Assembly: GCA_025997155.1 (NCBI GenBank)
Contig: BNUF01000005.1
Coordinates: 1-52,779, forward strand
Source of the DNA: Clostridia bacterium
GTDB lineage: Bacteria > Bacillota > Clostridia > Lachnospirales > WQUN01
Length of the DNA stretch: 52,779 nt
Direction: 5' to 3'
A program made the translations under genes and the position numbers. Under the pieces are notes generated by a model. It was not told the origin of the DNA. It made no database searches and saw nothing but the letters and a program-made list of their open reading frames with translations. This document shows positions 31,828 through 39,748 of the stretch, piece after piece. Position 1 is the first letter of the stretch. Every line of letters starts with the position of its first letter.

Positions 31828-34125
31828 ATGTACACAAATACTACAAGAATGACAGGGTTGTCAGGTCTTGATACGGATACGCTCGTTAAGCAGCTTATGG
31901 CGGCGGAGAGTATTAAATATAACGCGCTTAAGAAACAAAATACGATTCTTGAATGGAAGCAGGAGGCGTATCGAGCTACCGCAAAGGTTCTTTCGGATTT
32001 TCAGACGAGTTTTCTTGACCTCACAAGCTCAAAGAGTTTGCGCCTGACAAGTTCTTTCGGAGGGTTCGCCTCAACCGTTAAAAACGCGCTGGGTGCGGAT
32101 TCCACGAAAATCGGGGTAGCTACCTCGAGCAACTCCAAAGAAGGCACATATACTTTTGAAGTGACTAGCCTTGCGACAAAAAGTAAGTTCACAGGGTTTG
32201 ACGGCGCGGTGACGCAGGCGGGCAATATCGTTTCCTCCAAAAACTTGAGGGACGACCCTGGATTCCTTAGCACTCTCGAGGCGGGGGATACGATTAAATT
32301 CTCCCTTGACGGCACGACAAAGACGGTCACGATTACAGAAGATTTTTTGGGTTCGGGTGCTGATAACTTCGCGACGAAACTTAACGACGCGCTTAACGCC
32401 GCCTATAAAAAGAGTATATTCAACGTCCGAATCGGTACGAGCGCCGAGGGGGGCAAACTCTCTATCGGAGTAACCGAAAAAGGGCATGATTTCAAGATTT
32501 ATCAGGGAAGCGGCGACGGACTCACCTCCACGGCGAAGAATACGATAACTTACCCGCCCGCAATAGCTACTTTCAGTTTCGATGTGGCAAAAACGCTCCA
32601 GGACGGCACTCCCTCAGGACCTGTGACGATTAACGTGAATTTTGACGGCAGCGAAGACAATCAGGTAAAAGTTTTGGCGCGGATTAACGAAGCTATCCAA
32701 GCCGAAGCCAGCGGAGCGTTCGCCCACTTAAAGGCAATCAACCAAGACGGCAAAATCGCCTTTAAATCGGAGGAAGAACCCAGCACCTTCAAGATTACCG
32801 CGCCGACAAGCGGCGGAGACCTTTTACAAGAAATGGGCTTTGACAGAGCGGAGATAACCCTCAAAAAAGGCTCGACAATCGAAACTTTGGGCTTTAGCGA
32901 CGGCGACGACTCGACAAAAACTTTCCTCTCAAAAACCGTCGGCGAAATTAACCCGAGCATATTCGGAGTTCCTGGCAACACGAACACGAACACGACCTTC
33001 GATTTTGACGGAAAAAGCCTTCTTATAAACAAGACGGACACTATGCAAGAGGTTATGGATAAGATAAACAACACCTCTTTGGCTGACGTCGAGATTAAAT
33101 TCGACTCCCTCAACTACCGATTCACAATGGAGGCAAAACAAGAGGGTCAGGCAAACGGGTTTTTGGACGCCGGTATAGACGATAAGTTAAAACTCCTTTT
33201 CGGGTTCGTGGACGACACCGCGTCGGGTTTCACCTCCTTTGAGGCGGCGGAGGACGCGGTTCTCACCATTAACGGCGTTACGACGACAAGGGACTCCAAC
33301 AAGTTCACAATCGACGGAATCGGAATCACCCTTAAGGAAAAGACCGAAATCGGCGAAACGTTAACCATCGAAGTCAAAAAAGATAATTCCAAGGGCGTCG
33401 ACCTTGTAAAAGAGTTCGTTGCGGAGTATAACAAACTTGTTGACCATCTCAAGACGCAGTACGAGACCTCGCGCCCAAAGAGCGGGCAATACGCGCATTA
33501 CGACCCTCTTACGGACGACGAGAAAGCCAATATGTCCGACAAACAGATTGAGCTTTGGGAAGAAAAAGCGAAATCGGGCTTGCTGTATCGTGATTCTCTT
33601 ATCGAAAAAGTTTTGAGCGACCTCCGTATGACTATGTTCCAAAAAGTTGACGTGGGCGACGGCAAAACCCTTTCTCTTCAGCAAATCGGTATCACGACGG
33701 GCGACTACACAAACGGCGGCAAGTTAATCATTGACGAAAACAAACTCAAGACGGCGTTTGACCAGCGCGGCAACGACATTGTGACAATGTTTACAAAAAC
33801 CTCCTCCGACAAAAAGGTTAAGGGAATCACCTCCACTCAGTTAGGGATTGGCGAAAAAGTAAACAACGTCCTCAACGCCGCCGTAGGTACGGTTGACGGC
33901 AAAGACGGCACGTTCCGCGCGCGGGCGGGTATTCTCGGGACATATTCCGCGAATCACAACAACCTTACCGACCAAATCAAGCGTCAGAGTACAAAGATAG
34001 ACGATATGCTCACCTACCTCATTAAAAAAGAGGATTCCTATTATAATATGTTCGCGAAACTTGAGTCGGCGATGATGCAGGCGGATTCACAGATGCAGTA
34101 TATCACCGCGCAGCTTGGTATGTAA
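31828..34125 (+). CDS. fliD: Flagellar cap protein FliD
   Basis: 765 residues from ATG 31828; another ATG six bases upstream is too close to the GGGGG ribosome binding site. The N-terminus (MTGLSGLDTDTLVKQLMAAE) and the coiled C-terminus (DQIKRQSTKIDDMLTYLIKKEDSYYNMFAKLESAM, here quoted as DQIKRQSTKIDDML and YYNMFAKLESAM) are the conserved D0/D1 parts of FliD. The middle is enlarged by extra beta-rich domains, making it longer than Salmonella FliD (about 470 residues). FliD forms the cap at the filament tip and helps flagellin fold. Stable D0 regions and a sigma-D promoter support the call. Confidence 0.93.
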   Translation: MYTNTTRMTGLSGLDTDTLVKQLMAAESIKYNALKKQNTILEWKQEAYRATAKVLSDFQTSFLDLTSSKSLRLTSSFGGFASTVKNALGADSTKIGVATSSNSKEGTYTFEVTSLATKSKFTGFDGAVTQAGNIVSSKNLRDDPGFLSTLEAGDTIKFSLDGTTKTVTITEDFLGSGADNFATKLNDALNAAYKKSIFNVRIGTSAEGGKLSIGVTEKGHDFKIYQGSGDGLTSTAKNTITYPPAIATFSFDVAKTLQDGTPSGPVTINVNFDGSEDNQVKVLARINEAIQAEASGAFAHLKAINQDGKIAFKSEEEPSTFKITAPTSGGDLLQEMGFDRAEITLKKGSTIETLGFSDGDDSTKTFLSKTVGEINPSIFGVPGNTNTNTTFDFDGKSLLINKTDTMQEVMDKINNTSLADVEIKFDSLNYRFTMEAKQEGQANGFLDAGIDDKLKLLFGFVDDTASGFTSFEAAEDAVLTINGVTTTRDSNKFTIDGIGITLKEKTEIGETLTIEVKKDNSKGVDLVKEFVAEYNKLVDHLKTQYETSRPKSGQYAHYDPLTDDEKANMSDKQIELWEEKAKSGLLYRDSLIEKVLSDLRMTMFQKVDVGDGKTLSLQQIGITTGDYTNGGKLIIDENKLKTAFDQRGNDIVTMFTKTSSDKKVKGITSTQLGIGEKVNNVLNAAVGTVDGKDGTFRARAGILGTYSANHNNLTDQIKRQSTKIDDMLTYLIKKEDSYYNMFAKLESAMMQADSQMQYITAQLGM

Positions 34126-34146
34126 TCCCACAAAGGCGGACAGCAG

Positions 34147-34524
34147 ATGAATGAATTACTCGGCAAAAAACAGCGTATTCTAACTGAAATTCTGAATTTG
34201 ACAAAGGACGTTACGTTTGTCGGAGATGAAAGTGACGCGGAGCGGTTTGTCGAGCTGATGATAAAGCGGGGGGAGCTGTTTGACGAAATCTTCCCCCTTG
34301 ACGCGGAACTCGCTAAAAACTCCGTCCCCGCTGTCAACGACGAAATCAACAAGCTGCTTTGCGCGATTAAAAAAATCGACGAGGAAAACGACCCTTTTGT
34401 AAAGAAGGCGCACGCCAACCTCAAGATTCATATAAAAGAAGTAAAGACGACAAGAAACCTCAACGAGAAATACCAGCAATACAGTAAAATTGGCGAATCG
34501 GTACAGTTTGACACGAAAAACTAA
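34147..34524 (+). CDS. FlgN/FliT-like flagellar export chaperone
   Basis: 125 residues, entirely helical by pattern, with no membrane segment or signal. It opens MNELLGKKQRILTEILNLT and has a heptad-like middle (VELMIKRGELFDEI), fitting the FlgN/FliT family of small export chaperones. Position between fliD and flaG fits FliT, the FliD chaperone, but FlgN cannot be ruled out from sequence alone, so no symbol is given. Confidence 0.6.
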   Translation: MNELLGKKQRILTEILNLTKDVTFVGDESDAERFVELMIKRGELFDEIFPLDAELAKNSVPAVNDEINKLLCAIKKIDEENDPFVKKAHANLKIHIKEVKTTRNLNEKYQQYSKIGESVQFDTKN

Positions 34525-34555
34525 GTTCGTTGTGAAGTTTAGGAGATGATTGTAG

Positions 34556-34972
34556 ATGGACACCTCTACACTAGATAGGGAAATCGCCGTAACCAATATA
34601 AAGCAAGTACAAGTTAAACCGCAAAAAGTTACTCCCAAAAAACCCGAGACGGCACACGCGGCAAAACCTGTCGTTTTGGATATCCACAAGGAAATCGAAA
34701 AAGCGTCCGAACCGACGCCTGTCGAGAAACTCCGCGAAAGGCAAAAATTCACGGAAGACTTGGATAAACTGATTGAGAAATTTAACAACAGTATCAACAA
34801 CGCGGATAACCACTTCAAATACTCGATACATGAAAAAACGAAAAAAGTCGTTATAAAGATGATTGACTCAAAAACTGGCGACGTCGTTCGGGAGTTTCCT
34901 CCCGAAAGTACGCTTGACAATCTTGCAAAAATGCTTGAGCAAGCGGGAATTTTTATAGATAAAAAAGGTTAA
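34556..34972 (+). CDS. flaG: FlaG family flagellar protein
   Basis: 138 residues from ATG 34556 (AGGAGATGATTGTAG upstream). The C-terminal 60 residues hold the FlaG signature: NHFKYSIHEKTKKVVIKMID, then DVVREFPPES and a final amphipathic helix. The N-terminal part is low in conservation and Lys/Pro rich. FlaG affects filament length. It lies just ahead of fliS in the flagellar operon. Confidence 0.88.
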   Translation: MDTSTLDREIAVTNIKQVQVKPQKVTPKKPETAHAAKPVVLDIHKEIEKASEPTPVEKLRERQKFTEDLDKLIEKFNNSINNADNHFKYSIHEKTKKVVIKMIDSKTGDVVREFPPESTLDNLAKMLEQAGIFIDKKG

Positions 34973-34990
34973 ATCCTTGGAGGGTTTTTT

Positions 34991-35374
34991 ATGGCTGTTA
35001 AGAATCCATATGACAAATATTCGAATCAATCCGTACTCACCGCGTCTCCCGAGAAATTGACGCTTATGCTCTATGACGGAGCGTTGAAATTCGTGAATCA
35101 GGGGATTGCCGCGCTTGACGAAAAAGATTATATGAAGAAAAACGAAATGATACAGAAAGCTGAAAACATCATACGGGAACTGCAGCTCACTCTCAAAGAC
35201 GGTTACGAAATCACGCCTAACCTCAAATCGTTATACGACTATATCTACCGCCGACTTATGGAAGGCAATATGCGCCGCGACAAAAAAGCTCTCGAGGAAG
35301 CTCGCGACCTTATCAAGGAATTCCGCGATATGTGGCGAGAAGCGATGAAAGTTTCCGGGCAGCACGCGTCATAA
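34991..35374 (+). CDS. fliS: Flagellin chaperone FliS
   Basis: 127 residues. NPYDKYSNQSVLTASPEKL is the classical FliS start, followed by LTLMLYDGALKFVNQGI and YDYIYRRLMEGN, all family motifs. FliS binds the C-terminus of flagellin and stops it assembling in the cytoplasm. Length is normal. It is the last gene of the sigma-D operon and is followed by a terminator that works in both directions. Confidence 0.95.
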   Translation: MAVKNPYDKYSNQSVLTASPEKLTLMLYDGALKFVNQGIAALDEKDYMKKNEMIQKAENIIRELQLTLKDGYEITPNLKSLYDYIYRRLMEGNMRRDKKALEEARDLIKEFRDMWREAMKVSGQHAS

Positions 35375-35380
35375 AAAAAG

Positions 35381-35405
35381 AACCCCCGTATTCAAGGGGG
35401 TTTTT
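35381..35405. terminator. Bidirectional terminator between fliS and rpsR
   Basis: Stem AACCCCC with GGGGGTT around a short loop, followed on the plus strand by a T-run and preceded by an A-run that becomes a T-run on the minus strand. It can end both the flagellar operon and the converging rpsF-ssb-rpsR operon. Confidence 0.85.
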
Positions 35406-35408
35406 CTT

Positions 35409-35639
35409 TTATTCTTGTGTATATGCCATAAGCCCTATGTGTCTTGCGCGTTTGATAGCGCTTGTGAGCGCCCGTTGGTGTTTCGCGCAGCTGCCCGTGA
35501 TTCGGCGCGGAAGAATCTTGCCGCGTTCCGATACAAGACGGCGCAATTTTGACATATCTTTATAGTCTATATTGATTATTTTGTCGGCGCAAAAAGCACA
35601 TACGCGTTTTTTTCTGCGTCCTCGGCGTTTCTGTATCAT
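35409..35639 (-). CDS. rpsR: 30S ribosomal protein S18
   Basis: 76 residues from ATG 35639 with GAGGTGAATATTA upstream. [11 protein letters not shown] and [25 protein letters not shown] sequence (quoted in part: [17 protein letters not shown]) and [14 protein letters not shown] are classical S18. The CxxC pair suggests a zinc-binding form. S18 pairs with S6 on the 30S platform. It ends the rpsF-ssb-rpsR operon. Confidence 0.97.
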   Translation of the reverse strand: MIQKRRGRRKKRVCAFCADKIINIDYKDMSKLRRLVSERGKILPRRITGSCAKHQRALTSAIKRARHIGLMAYTQE

Positions 35640-35654
35640 TAATATTCACCTCAA

Positions 35655-36125
35655 TTAGAATGGCAACTCCGCGTCACTCAAGGTATCTTCGACTTCGTTG
35701 AACCCTTTTGGCGCGGTTTTTTTGGAAGTGTCGGATTGCGCTTTTGCGGCGCTCACATAGTAATCGTCGGATAAATCGGGTGAGGACGGCACGCCGCCGC
35801 CCGAATTTTTGGAATCCGCGAAATATTGGTCTTCAGCGATAACTTCTGTAAAATACTGGCGATTGCCCGCTTTATCTTCGTATTGACGCACGGATATGCG
35901 TCCGCTGACGGCGACCTGCTGCCCTTTTTTGAAATATTTCCCCGCAAACTCTCCTGACTTGCCAAGAGCTTTGCACGGTATAAAATCAGCGTCGGGTTCG
36001 TTTTCGCGTTTGAATCTTTTGTTTACGGCGAGAGTGTAGCTCGTGATAGCGACAGGCTCGTCGCCCTGCGAATACCGCACCTCCGGGTCACGCGTCAAAC
36101 GCCCCATAAGAATTACCTTGTTCAT
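35655..36125 (-). CDS. ssb: Single-stranded DNA-binding protein
   Basis: 156 residues from ATG 36125. The OB-fold starts MNKVILMGRLTRDPEVRYSQ and continues to IPCKALGKSGEFAGKYFKKGQQVAVSG-like sequence (part: KYFKKGQQVAVSGRI). A flexible Ser/Asp-rich tail ends in DAELPF, the acidic tip that recruits replication and repair partners (usually DDDIPF). Its place between rpsF and rpsR is the standard Firmicute order. Confidence 0.96.
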   Translation of the reverse strand: MNKVILMGRLTRDPEVRYSQGDEPVAITSYTLAVNKRFKRENEPDADFIPCKALGKSGEFAGKYFKKGQQVAVSGRISVRQYEDKAGNRQYFTEVIAEDQYFADSKNSGGGVPSSPDLSDDYYVSAAKAQSDTSKKTAPKGFNEVEDTLSDAELPF

Positions 36126-36132
36126 AACTCAC

Positions 36133-36417
36133 CTACTCCTCAACGACTGTGATAAGGTATCGAAGGATACTTTCCACTATGCGTAAACGGCTCTCGAGTT
36201 CTTTCGGAGCGTCAGGTTCGGCAATAAAAGTCACGAAATAGTAAACGCCGTCATTGTGCTTTTTGATTTCATAAGCCAAACGCCGTTTGCCCCACTCGTC
36301 TATCTTATCGACTGTTCCGCCGAAACGCGTTATGAGAGCGGTTATCTTCTCAAACTCTTCTTTTATAAGTTCGTCGGCTTGCGGTTTGAAAACCAACGCT
36401 AACTCGTACTTGTTCAT
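36133..36417 (-). CDS. rpsF: 30S ribosomal protein S6
   Basis: 94 residues from ATG 36417 with a very strong AAGGAGGTG ribosome binding site. MNKYELALVFKP, IDEWGKRRLAYEIKK and YYFVTFIAEPDAPKEL are typical S6 motifs. S6 binds S18 and 16S rRNA. It heads the rpsF-ssb-rpsR operon and has a structured leader that may be autoregulatory. Confidence 0.97.
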   Translation of the reverse strand: MNKYELALVFKPQADELIKEEFEKITALITRFGGTVDKIDEWGKRRLAYEIKKHNDGVYYFVTFIAEPDAPKELESRLRIVESILRYLITVVEE

Positions 36418-36486
36418 CTCTACACCTCCTTATGGTCTATGGCCTCGGCTTTTGCCGAAACAAGGAATCGCCCCGATAGGGCAATA
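36418..36486 (-). promoter_or_regulatory. Structured rpsF leader, candidate S6:S18 autoregulatory RNA
   Basis: The leader between the promoter and rpsF can fold with CCTT (36462-36465) pairing to the AAGG of the ribosome binding site (36428-36431), enclosing the hairpin TCGGC-AAAA-GCCGA (36445-36458). Such a fold would hide the ribosome binding site. Many bacteria control rpsF with an S6:S18-binding leader; this stretch is a candidate by position and folding only. Confidence 0.4.
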
Positions 36487-36492
36487 TCACTA

Positions 36493-36522
36493 ATGATACC
36501 ATATCGGGGCAATATTTGTCAA
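36493..36522 (-). promoter_or_regulatory. Sigma-A promoter of rpsF-ssb-rpsR
   Basis: On the minus strand a perfect TTGACA (36517-36522), 18 bases, then TATCAT (36493-36498). It lies directly behind the TolC-family gene and gives the ribosomal operon its own start. An inverted repeat, TATCGGGGC at 36502-36510 with GCCCCGATA at 36470-36478, straddles the -10 and start region and could be an operator or an early hairpin. Confidence 0.65.
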
Positions 36523-36531
36523 GCATATTTA

Positions 36532-37767
36532 TTATTTTGTCATCGCCGCGAGATATGGCTTTTCTGCCAAAAATCTTAATTGGTCGTATGATATTTTGTT
36601 CTTTTCAATGTCCGACTCCGCTTTCAGGACGCCGATACGCGCCTGGTCTACTTGATATTTGATAATGTTTCCCGCTTTGTAGTTTAATAACGCCGTGTCG
36701 TAGGCGTTTTTCGCGGTTTCAAGCGCAACGTCAAGGGAAACGCGGGCCGCCTCTAGCTGTTTCACGTTGTCAATCAAATTGCGAACGCCTTGTTCCGTCG
36801 AACTTCGCGTGTCCTTCAAGTCGCGGTCCGCGTCTTTCACGGCGTTTTCAAGCTGAATCTGATTAAGCTCGATTTGCTGAACGGTCATACCTGTTGGGTT
36901 ATATATACTCGGCGTGTCGTAGGTGGTTATGTCTTTATCGTATTTAGCTCCTCTGAGCGCAATCACTTTCGCTTTGACTGTCGGAGAGTTGTCGACAGCG
37001 TCGTTCAAAGTCGCCTCAAGACGCGCCGTGTCTATCTTGGATTCGTTCGGGCGGTACTCTACCTGGATTTTATTGGTAAGGCTCTTGCCCAAAAGCGCGT
37101 CAAGGGCGGTGTGCTTTGAGTCGAGAGAAAGTTTGAGCGAGTCGCGGTTCGCCTTTGACGAATCAAGGGATATTTTCGCCAATTTGAGCGAATTTTCGGA
37201 AACTACGCCGGCTTTTTTCTGCAACTCAAGGTTTTTTATATTTTCTTCGGAAAGAGCTATGTTTTCTTCCAAAACCTGTAAATCGATTTTTTGTGACTCG
37301 ATGCCTGTAATCGTAGTCAGGAGCATGGATTCTGTGGAATCTTTGAGCATCGTTTCGGTGAGCGGTTTGGTTTCCTGATTGTTTTGCATAGATTTGAGCG
37401 TCGTCAGAATACTGATTACTTGCGGCGTCGATATCCCGCTTGACGCGGAAAGCATAAACGAGTCGTTGTTGAGAGTGATTGTCTGGTCAACGACGCGGAC
37501 GCTGTCCTCAAGCGCGGCAAGACTGCTGTTGTTTTTAATCGCTTCGTCAAGTGCTTGTTTGTAGGGCACGACGTCTTTACCCGTCGGGTACTCGTCCTTC
37601 AAAAAGAGATATCCGTTTTCAATTACGGCGGCGTCTTTCGGCGCGGACACTTCCGCCGTCGGTTTTTTCGCTTCCGCCGGAGCTTTGATTGTCTTCGCGT
37701 ATACGCTGGTCATTGACATTGTTCCCACAAGCATAGCGAGAAAAAGTGACGCTATTTTTTTATTCAT
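36532..37767 (-). CDS. Exported TolC-family coiled-coil protein
   Basis: 411 residues from ATG 37767. Residues 1-25 are a signal peptide ending SVYAK. The mature part is mostly long heptad-rich helices in two matching halves (about 70-215 and 255-405), with LEENIALSEENIKNLELQ-type and YDTALLNYKAG-type stretches; the latter, followed by YQVDQA and ISYDQL, resembles the TolC family. Outer-membrane beta-strand segments are not evident. TolC-family proteins occur in several monoderm Clostridia, where their task is unclear. Co-transcription with the small membrane protein upstream is likely (14 bp gap). Confidence 0.72.
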   Translation of the reverse strand: MNKKIASLFLAMLVGTMSMTSVYAKTIKAPAEAKKPTAEVSAPKDAAVIENGYLFLKDEYPTGKDVVPYKQALDEAIKNNSSLAALEDSVRVVDQTITLNNDSFMLSASSGISTPQVISILTTLKSMQNNQETKPLTETMLKDSTESMLLTTITGIESQKIDLQVLEENIALSEENIKNLELQKKAGVVSENSLKLAKISLDSSKANRDSLKLSLDSKHTALDALLGKSLTNKIQVEYRPNESKIDTARLEATLNDAVDNSPTVKAKVIALRGAKYDKDITTYDTPSIYNPTGMTVQQIELNQIQLENAVKDADRDLKDTRSSTEQGVRNLIDNVKQLEAARVSLDVALETAKNAYDTALLNYKAGNIIKYQVDQARIGVLKAESDIEKNKISYDQLRFLAEKPYLAAMTK

Positions 37768-37781
37768 ATATAAACCCCCGT

Positions 37782-38294
37782 TTATTTTTTGTCAAAAAAT
37801 TTTCTCGGCAAGACAGACTTAAATAAGTTTATGAATGTCGCGTTTGGCTCAAAAATTATTTTAGTCCTCACATTATTATATACGCAAAAAAAATAATAAG
37901 TATTGTCGGTTATTTTGCCGCTTCCGTAATTTTTTTCCGCGTCAAATTTGAACTCTTTTTTTTCGGATATATGCGCCATAAACTCAAAACCCGAGACATT
38001 GCCGCTGAAAACGCGGCGACGGTTGTTTTTCGCGTATATGCAGTCAATGTCAAGTTCGCCGTTTGTGTAACTGTATTCGTATTCAATATCCAAAAAACTG
38101 AAAAGTTTCCTGAGTCCGAAATATATACCAAAAAGCACGATTACAGGCAGCAGTATATTTTGGTAAATTTTTGCGGAAAAAAGAAATACCGCCGTTTCTA
38201 CAACCGCACCCACGACACATAACGTCAATTTAAGGATTTTGTCGCCGGTAGTCGGATATTTTCGCACTAATTGTTCTTTATAAACATCGTCCAT
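37782..38294 (-). CDS. Small membrane protein, DUF6106-like
   Basis: 170 residues from ATG 38294 with GGGGGAAT upstream; the longer frame would begin inside the promoter. MDDVYKEQLVRKYPT is followed by two membrane helices (about 24-58) and a cytoplasmic beta-rich domain (EYEYSYTNGELDIDCIYAKNNRRRV), a pattern I associate with the DUF6106 family. Function unknown. It heads a two-gene unit with the TolC-family gene. Confidence 0.6.
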   Translation of the reverse strand: MDDVYKEQLVRKYPTTGDKILKLTLCVVGAVVETAVFLFSAKIYQNILLPVIVLFGIYFGLRKLFSFLDIEYEYSYTNGELDIDCIYAKNNRRRVFSGNVSGFEFMAHISEKKEFKFDAEKNYGSGKITDNTYYFFCVYNNVRTKIIFEPNATFINLFKSVLPRKFFDKK

Positions 38295-38332
38295 AGGATT
38301 CCCCCGAAAAATTACACACAACGACAATGCTT

Positions 38333-38341
38333 ATTATATCA
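38333..38341 (-). promoter_or_regulatory. Extended -10 promoter of the DUF6106-tolC unit
   Basis: On the minus strand TGATATAAT at 38333-38341 is an extended -10 (TGnTATAAT). The -35 is weak (ATGCAA about 16 bases upstream), which extended -10 promoters tolerate. The leader to ATG 38294 is about 32 bases. Confidence 0.5.
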
Positions 38342-38389
38342 CAAATTTTTCATTTTGCATATATAATTATAATTGAGGAAGTGATGAAT

Positions 38390-39313
38390 ATGTCTAAACT
38401 ATTTGACGCGCATTGCGACACGATTACGGAAATTTTTTTGAAGAACGAGGAACTTTTTTCAAACAGCGGGCATCTGAGTATTGAAAAACTTCTTGCCTAT
38501 GAAACGCCGACGCAGATTTTCGCAATCTGGCTTCCAAAAGAGGAATGTTGCTTTAAGAAGGTGTGCGGGATAATTTCATTCTATCGCTCACAAATTAAGA
38601 AATACGATAAGTACATTGCTCACGCGGACAGTTATTCCGAAATTTTGAAAAACCAAAAAGACGGCAAAATTTCGGGGCTTCTTTCTGTTGAGGGCGGGGA
38701 ATCGCTGGATTGTTCCGTTGACAATTTGGAAAAATTTTACAAAAAAGGCGTTCGCGCAATGAATTTGACGTGGAACAATAATAACGCGCTTGGCGGGGGG
38801 GCGTTTGACCCCGAGCAAATCGGGCTTACTGAATTTGGTAAAAACGTCGCCGAACAGATGAACGCCCTTGGTATGCTTGTCGATTTGTCGCATCTGTCCG
38901 AAAAATCTATATCGGACGTTCTTGACATTTCAAAACGCCCCGTCATCGCAAGCCACTCAAACGCGCGAAAATTGACGAATAACGCGCGGAACTTGTCTGA
39001 CACGCATATCAGAGAAATCGCCGAAGGCGGCGGGGTTATCGGAATAAACCTCTATCCGCCGTTTTTATCGGATTCCAAAGAAGCTTGCCTAGACGACGCA
39101 CTCGCTCATATCACACACATAATTAACCTTGCGGGTGCGGATTGTGTCGGGCTTGGGTGTGATTTCGACGGAATCGAAAAAACTCCCGCGGATATTTCAG
39201 ACGTCCGCGGGGTTGAACGTCTTTGCTATCTTATCGAAAATACGCACGGCGCGGAGATTGCCGAAAAAGTCATGTACAAAAATTTTACGCGGGTTGTAAA
39301 AGATGTTCTGTGA
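38390..39313 (+). CDS. Membrane dipeptidase (peptidase M19 family)
   Basis: 307 residues from ATG 38390; GAGGAAGTG is well placed for this start, while ATG 38384 is too close. The binuclear zinc ligands of M19 enzymes are visible: H8 and D10 in FDAHCDT, E101 in SVEGGES, H168 in DLSHLS, H189 in ASHSNAR, and D258/D260 in GCDFDG. It should cleave dipeptides, including D-amino acid-containing ones. No signal peptide, so cytoplasmic. It is monocistronic, with a terminator directly behind it. Confidence 0.9.
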   Translation: MSKLFDAHCDTITEIFLKNEELFSNSGHLSIEKLLAYETPTQIFAIWLPKEECCFKKVCGIISFYRSQIKKYDKYIAHADSYSEILKNQKDGKISGLLSVEGGESLDCSVDNLEKFYKKGVRAMNLTWNNNNALGGGAFDPEQIGLTEFGKNVAEQMNALGMLVDLSHLSEKSISDVLDISKRPVIASHSNARKLTNNARNLSDTHIREIAEGGGVIGINLYPPFLSDSKEACLDDALAHITHIINLAGADCVGLGCDFDGIEKTPADISDVRGVERLCYLIENTHGAEIAEKVMYKNFTRVVKDVL

Positions 39314-39316
39314 ATA

Positions 39317-39356
39317 AAAACGGACATGTTACAATTCGGTTACAAATGTTCGTTTT
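39317..39356 (+). terminator. Terminator behind the dipeptidase gene
   Basis: 11-bp stem AAAACGGACAT (39317-39327) with ATGTTCGTTTT (39346-39356), one G-T pair, an 18-base loop, then TTTTGTATTT. The loop itself holds a direct repeat TTACAA-N5-TTACAA (see findings). Confidence 0.75.
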
Positions 39357-39358
39357 GT

Positions 39359-39387
39359 ATTTACTTTTGACGCGTGTAGTTTTATAC
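39359..39387 (+). promoter_or_regulatory. Possible promoter of the small ORF remnant
   Basis: TTTACT, 17 bases, TATACT, in the gap between the dipeptidase terminator and the small decayed ORF. The -35 is poor and the call is tentative. Confidence 0.35.
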
Positions 39388-39429
39388 TATATGAACAAAG
39401 GTGTAAACTGTGTAGGGAGATAACTTTCT

Positions 39430-39650
39430 GCTCGCAAAGGATTTTTTTTAAAAAAAGCGGATATTTGTTTTTGCGGGAGCGTTATTAATCCTTGCGGTTG
39501 TCCTCATTTTCAAAACAAACGCTGAAGAACCCCCAAAGAACGTTCCGATGGTTTCTATAAGTGATTTTGAAGGAAATTTTAAGGCGAACTCCAAACGGTA
39601 CATTAAAAATTTATACAACCGACAAAAAGCCTATCATTTGACCAGGCTTT
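39430..39650 (+). pseudogene. Decayed or frameshifted small membrane-protein ORF
   Basis: The 435-base gap between the dipeptidase and pstS holds a readable frame beginning around 39454 with KRIFVFAGALLILAVVLIFK, a good membrane helix, then AEEPPKNVPMVSISDFEGNF and KANSKRYIKNLYN. It lacks a start: an in-frame TAA lies just ahead, within a run of eight T and seven A (39447-39461), a place where one lost or gained base would restore a frame. A ribosome-site-like GGGAGATAA lies at 39416-39424. A terminator sits inside the 3' part. Most likely a broken small gene or one with a sequencing slip in the homopolymer. Confidence 0.45.
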
Positions 39651-39654
39651 TTTC
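39624..39654 (+). terminator. Rho-independent terminator ahead of pstS
   Basis: Stem AAAAAGCCT with AGGCTTTTT, 11-base loop, followed by T-rich sequence. It separates the decayed ORF from the pst operon. Confidence 0.75.
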
Positions 39655-39678
39655 TTTGCAAAATTTAAAATATTTTTC

Positions 39679-39706
39679 TTGCAATTTTTTGTACATTGTG
39701 TATAAT
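39679..39706 (+). promoter_or_regulatory. Sigma-A promoter of the pst operon
   Basis: TTGCAA (39679-39684), 16 bases, perfect TATAAT (39701-39706), about 42 bases before the pstS ATG at 39749, which has TTGAGGTAAAC in front. No Pho-box-like repeat was seen directly upstream of its -35. Confidence 0.7.
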
Positions 39707-39748
39707 CATAGTGGTAAAAAAATTTGGCTATGAAAGGTTGAGGTAAAC

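Noticed and set aside
36470..36510. Terminator for the TolC-family gene
   Set aside because: The inverted repeat has a 23-base loop and no T-run on the minus strand, and it overlaps the rpsF promoter, so an operator or leader role fits better.
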